This document shows, in pieces, positions 62,694 to 64,000 of a stretch of DNA of 64,000 nucleotides (position 1 is its first letter; each line of letters begins with the position of its first letter). Below the pieces are notes generated by a model. That model had not been told where the DNA came from. It made no database searches and was given only the letters and a program-made list of their open reading frames with translations. This stretch comes from JAJCYK01 sp965212195 (GTDB lineage Bacteria > Bacteroidota > Bacteroidia > Cytophagales > Cyclobacteriaceae). Location of the stretch: the NCBI GenBank assembly GCA_965212195.1, contig CBDBUW010000010.1:558001-622000 (forward strand), given 5' to 3'. Both the position numbers and the translations under genes were made by a program.

Positions 62694-63635
62694 TTACCAG
62701 GTCCGGGATTTCAACAATTCCTGTATCTGAGCTTTGGGTACCGGAAGCTCATCCATATGGTCTCTCAGCCATTGGGAGAAATCCCGTTCTATATCATCAG
62801 TCCACCGGCTGTCTATTTGACCCGGTGTATATTTACCTTCCTTAAGTCTGGTTATACCGAATTGATCCCTCAACATTACCACTTCCGCAGTTACCACCAC
62901 TTTGGAAGCCAAGTGAGCCGGTATGAAAATCACCCCTTCGCGTTTGGCCAACACCACGTCGCCGGGAAGTACGGTAGCGGCTCCCATGCGAATAGGAATA
63001 TTAATACCTGCCAGCATTACACCGGTTAAAAAAGAAGGATGCCACCCTTTAACAAATGCATTGAAGCCTTCAATTTCTGACAGTCCATCAAGATCTCTGG
63101 AGCTGGCATTGAATACCACACCATTGCCGGACTTGGCAAAAATAGAATTTCCCAAATTATCACCAATCAAGGTGCCATCTACTATTTTTCCAAAACCGTC
63201 GGCCACATAAACATCCCCTGGCTGCAGCATATCGATAGGCCAGCTATTGGTGTTGCCAATGCGGCCTTGTGATTTTCCCCGGGTCTTTATTTGTTCATCA
63301 ACATCCGGGCGGCTGGGAAAATACTGCACGGTGAGTGCCCTGCCCACAACCGGTTGGTCCTGGTGGATCATTTGCCAGTTACCCTCAAATTGATTATGAA
63401 AACCTTCATTCCTCAGCACCCCCCAGGCTTCCTCTATGGAAACCTTCTTCATGCGCTCCAGGACATCGTCGGGAACCTTGGGGCGTCCGTCTTCAAAGCG
63501 CTCTCCTTGCCACTTTGAGGTATAGAAGATCATTTCTTCTTTACTAATTGTTTGGGCCTGCAGGCAAAAGGCCAGTGCCACGAATGCTCCCAGGAACACC
63601 CAAAACTCCTTTTTAATTTTGTAAAATCTCGTCAT
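62694..63635 (-). CDS. RraA-family protein with N-terminal export signal
   Basis: A 313-residue RraA-like protein (about 80 residues longer than usual) with an N-terminal hydrophobic signal (FWVFLGAFVALAFCLQAQ). The RraA core is residues about 60-275, with the metal and substrate Arg-Asp pair in NASSRDLDG, GDVYVADGFGKIVDG and GDVVLAKREGVIFIP. Members cleave or decarboxylate 2-oxo acids with a divalent metal. A cytoplasmic homologue lies at 36245-36931; this one appears exported. Its start overlaps the transporter stop by 23 bases. Confidence 0.87.
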   Translation of the reverse strand: MTRFYKIKKEFWVFLGAFVALAFCLQAQTISKEEMIFYTSKWQGERFEDGRPKVPDDVLERMKKVSIEEAWGVLRNEGFHNQFEGNWQMIHQDQPVVGRALTVQYFPSRPDVDEQIKTRGKSQGRIGNTNSWPIDMLQPGDVYVADGFGKIVDGTLIGDNLGNSIFAKSGNGVVFNASSRDLDGLSEIEGFNAFVKGWHPSFLTGVMLAGINIPIRMGAATVLPGDVVLAKREGVIFIPAHLASKVVVTAEVVMLRDQFGITRLKEGKYTPGQIDSRWTDDIERDFSQWLRDHMDELPVPKAQIQELLKSRTW

Positions 63636-64000
63636 GTTCTTTTACTACTGTTTGTGTTTCACTTTTATCCTCAGGGTCCTTGTCTCTCCACCAAGTGGCC
63701 AGTGATGAACCTGATATATTCATCCAGGGACCGAATATAGCCGGGGCCAGTCCAATGGTGGCTTCCTTGCCCATCTCCACAGCAATCCCTGTAGCCAGGC
63801 CCCCATTTTGCATACCAACCTCCAGGGCTATGGTTCGACAATCTCTTTCCGGCATTCTTAGCAGTCGGCAGCCCCAGTAGCCCAGGACATAACCGGCGGC
63901 ATTGTGGATGATGGCAGCAAGTACCAGGGCAATACCGATAGTAAGCAGGTCGTCCCTCCCCAGTGCGGTAATAATAGTAATGATTATGGCAATTCCTGCC
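63613..64000 (-). CDS. BASS-family bile acid:sodium symporter, C-terminal part
   Basis: The last 128 codons of a transporter gene cut by the right edge of the window. In frame up to 64000 it reads AGIAIIITIITALGRDDLL, then a helix with HNAAGYVLGYWGCRLL and the family signature RTIALEVGMQNGGLATGIAV, the conserved region of BASS sodium:organic-anion symporters, followed by GLAPAIFGPWMNISGSSLA. It would bring in or move out a small organic acid for the exported RraA/RidA/PLP enzymes downstream. The visible part is intact, ending HDEILQN-stop. Confidence 0.85.
   Translation of the reverse strand, partial: AGIAIIITIITALGRDDLLTIGIALVLAAIIHNAAGYVLGYWGCRLLRMPERDCRTIALEVGMQNGGLATGIAVEMGKEATIGLAPAIFGPWMNISGSSLATWWRDKDPEDKSETQTVVKEHDEILQN

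Overview
The window looks like a chromosomal segment of a Bacteroidota bacterium, probably a marine or particle-associated member of the Cytophagales side of the phylum (inferred). The support is two SusC/SusD outer-membrane nutrient receptor pairs, many lipoproteins with short lipoboxes, a LytS/LytTR-type two-component pair, a NagB/PIG-L fusion enzyme, sulfatases, a GH97 glycosidase and three giant FG-GAP/UnbV (CRTAC1-like) lipoproteins. I saw no tRNA, rRNA, CRISPR array, insertion sequence or phage gene. It reads as accessory carbon-utilisation DNA. Two genes carry single-base frameshifts, which may be assembly errors or real decay.

Region 1 (1-20510, minus strand). A SusC/SusD pair is followed by a strong hairpin, then an operon of very tightly packed genes: two tandem CRTAC1-like lipoproteins, a vanadium-haloperoxidase-like protein, a sulfatase, a putative six-hairpin glycosidase, a GH97 glycosidase, a frameshifted multi-pass spermidine-synthase-like protein, and a membrane protein that runs off the left edge. 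A LacI-family regulator is divergent from SusC, and the shared intergenic region holds two palindromes with a central CG.

Region 2 (20793-24817). It holds the LacI regulator, a NagX/DUF5009-type multi-pass acyltransferase and an aerobic glycerol-3-phosphate dehydrogenase.

Region 3 (24851-48228, minus strand). A second SusC/SusD pair, again with a hairpin and then a CRTAC1-like lipoprotein, precedes a run of twelve genes, most with stop/start overlaps: DUF5107-TPR, RraA-like, SDR, enolase superfamily, a SnoaL-RidA fusion, creatininase-like, sodium:solute symporter, an unlisted 46-residue membrane peptide, a second SDR, a glutamine-amidotransferase-like protein, and the PSD1/DUF1501 pair best known from Planctomycetes. 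The gene content suggests import of a polyhydroxylated compound followed by non-phosphorylative oxidation, dehydration and cleavage (inference).

Region 4 (48493-53279). A LytS-type histidine kinase and LytTR response regulator sit divergently from the second SusC. They are followed by the NagB fusion and a ROK kinase, which together suggest amino-sugar use.

Region 5 (53534-60955, plus strand) is an operon of exported proteins: PhoD-like phosphatase, sulfatase, two DUF1080 (3-keto-disaccharide hydrolase type) proteins, the first frameshifted, and a lipoprotein FAD oxidoreductase. Region 6 (60981-64000, minus strand) encodes a BASS-family transporter (cut by the right edge), an RraA-like protein, a RidA-like protein and a SelA/DgaE-like PLP enzyme. 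The last three all carry N-terminal export signals. RraA and RidA homologues therefore occur twice in this window, once as cytoplasmic and once as apparently exported forms, which is the most unusual aspect of the segment.
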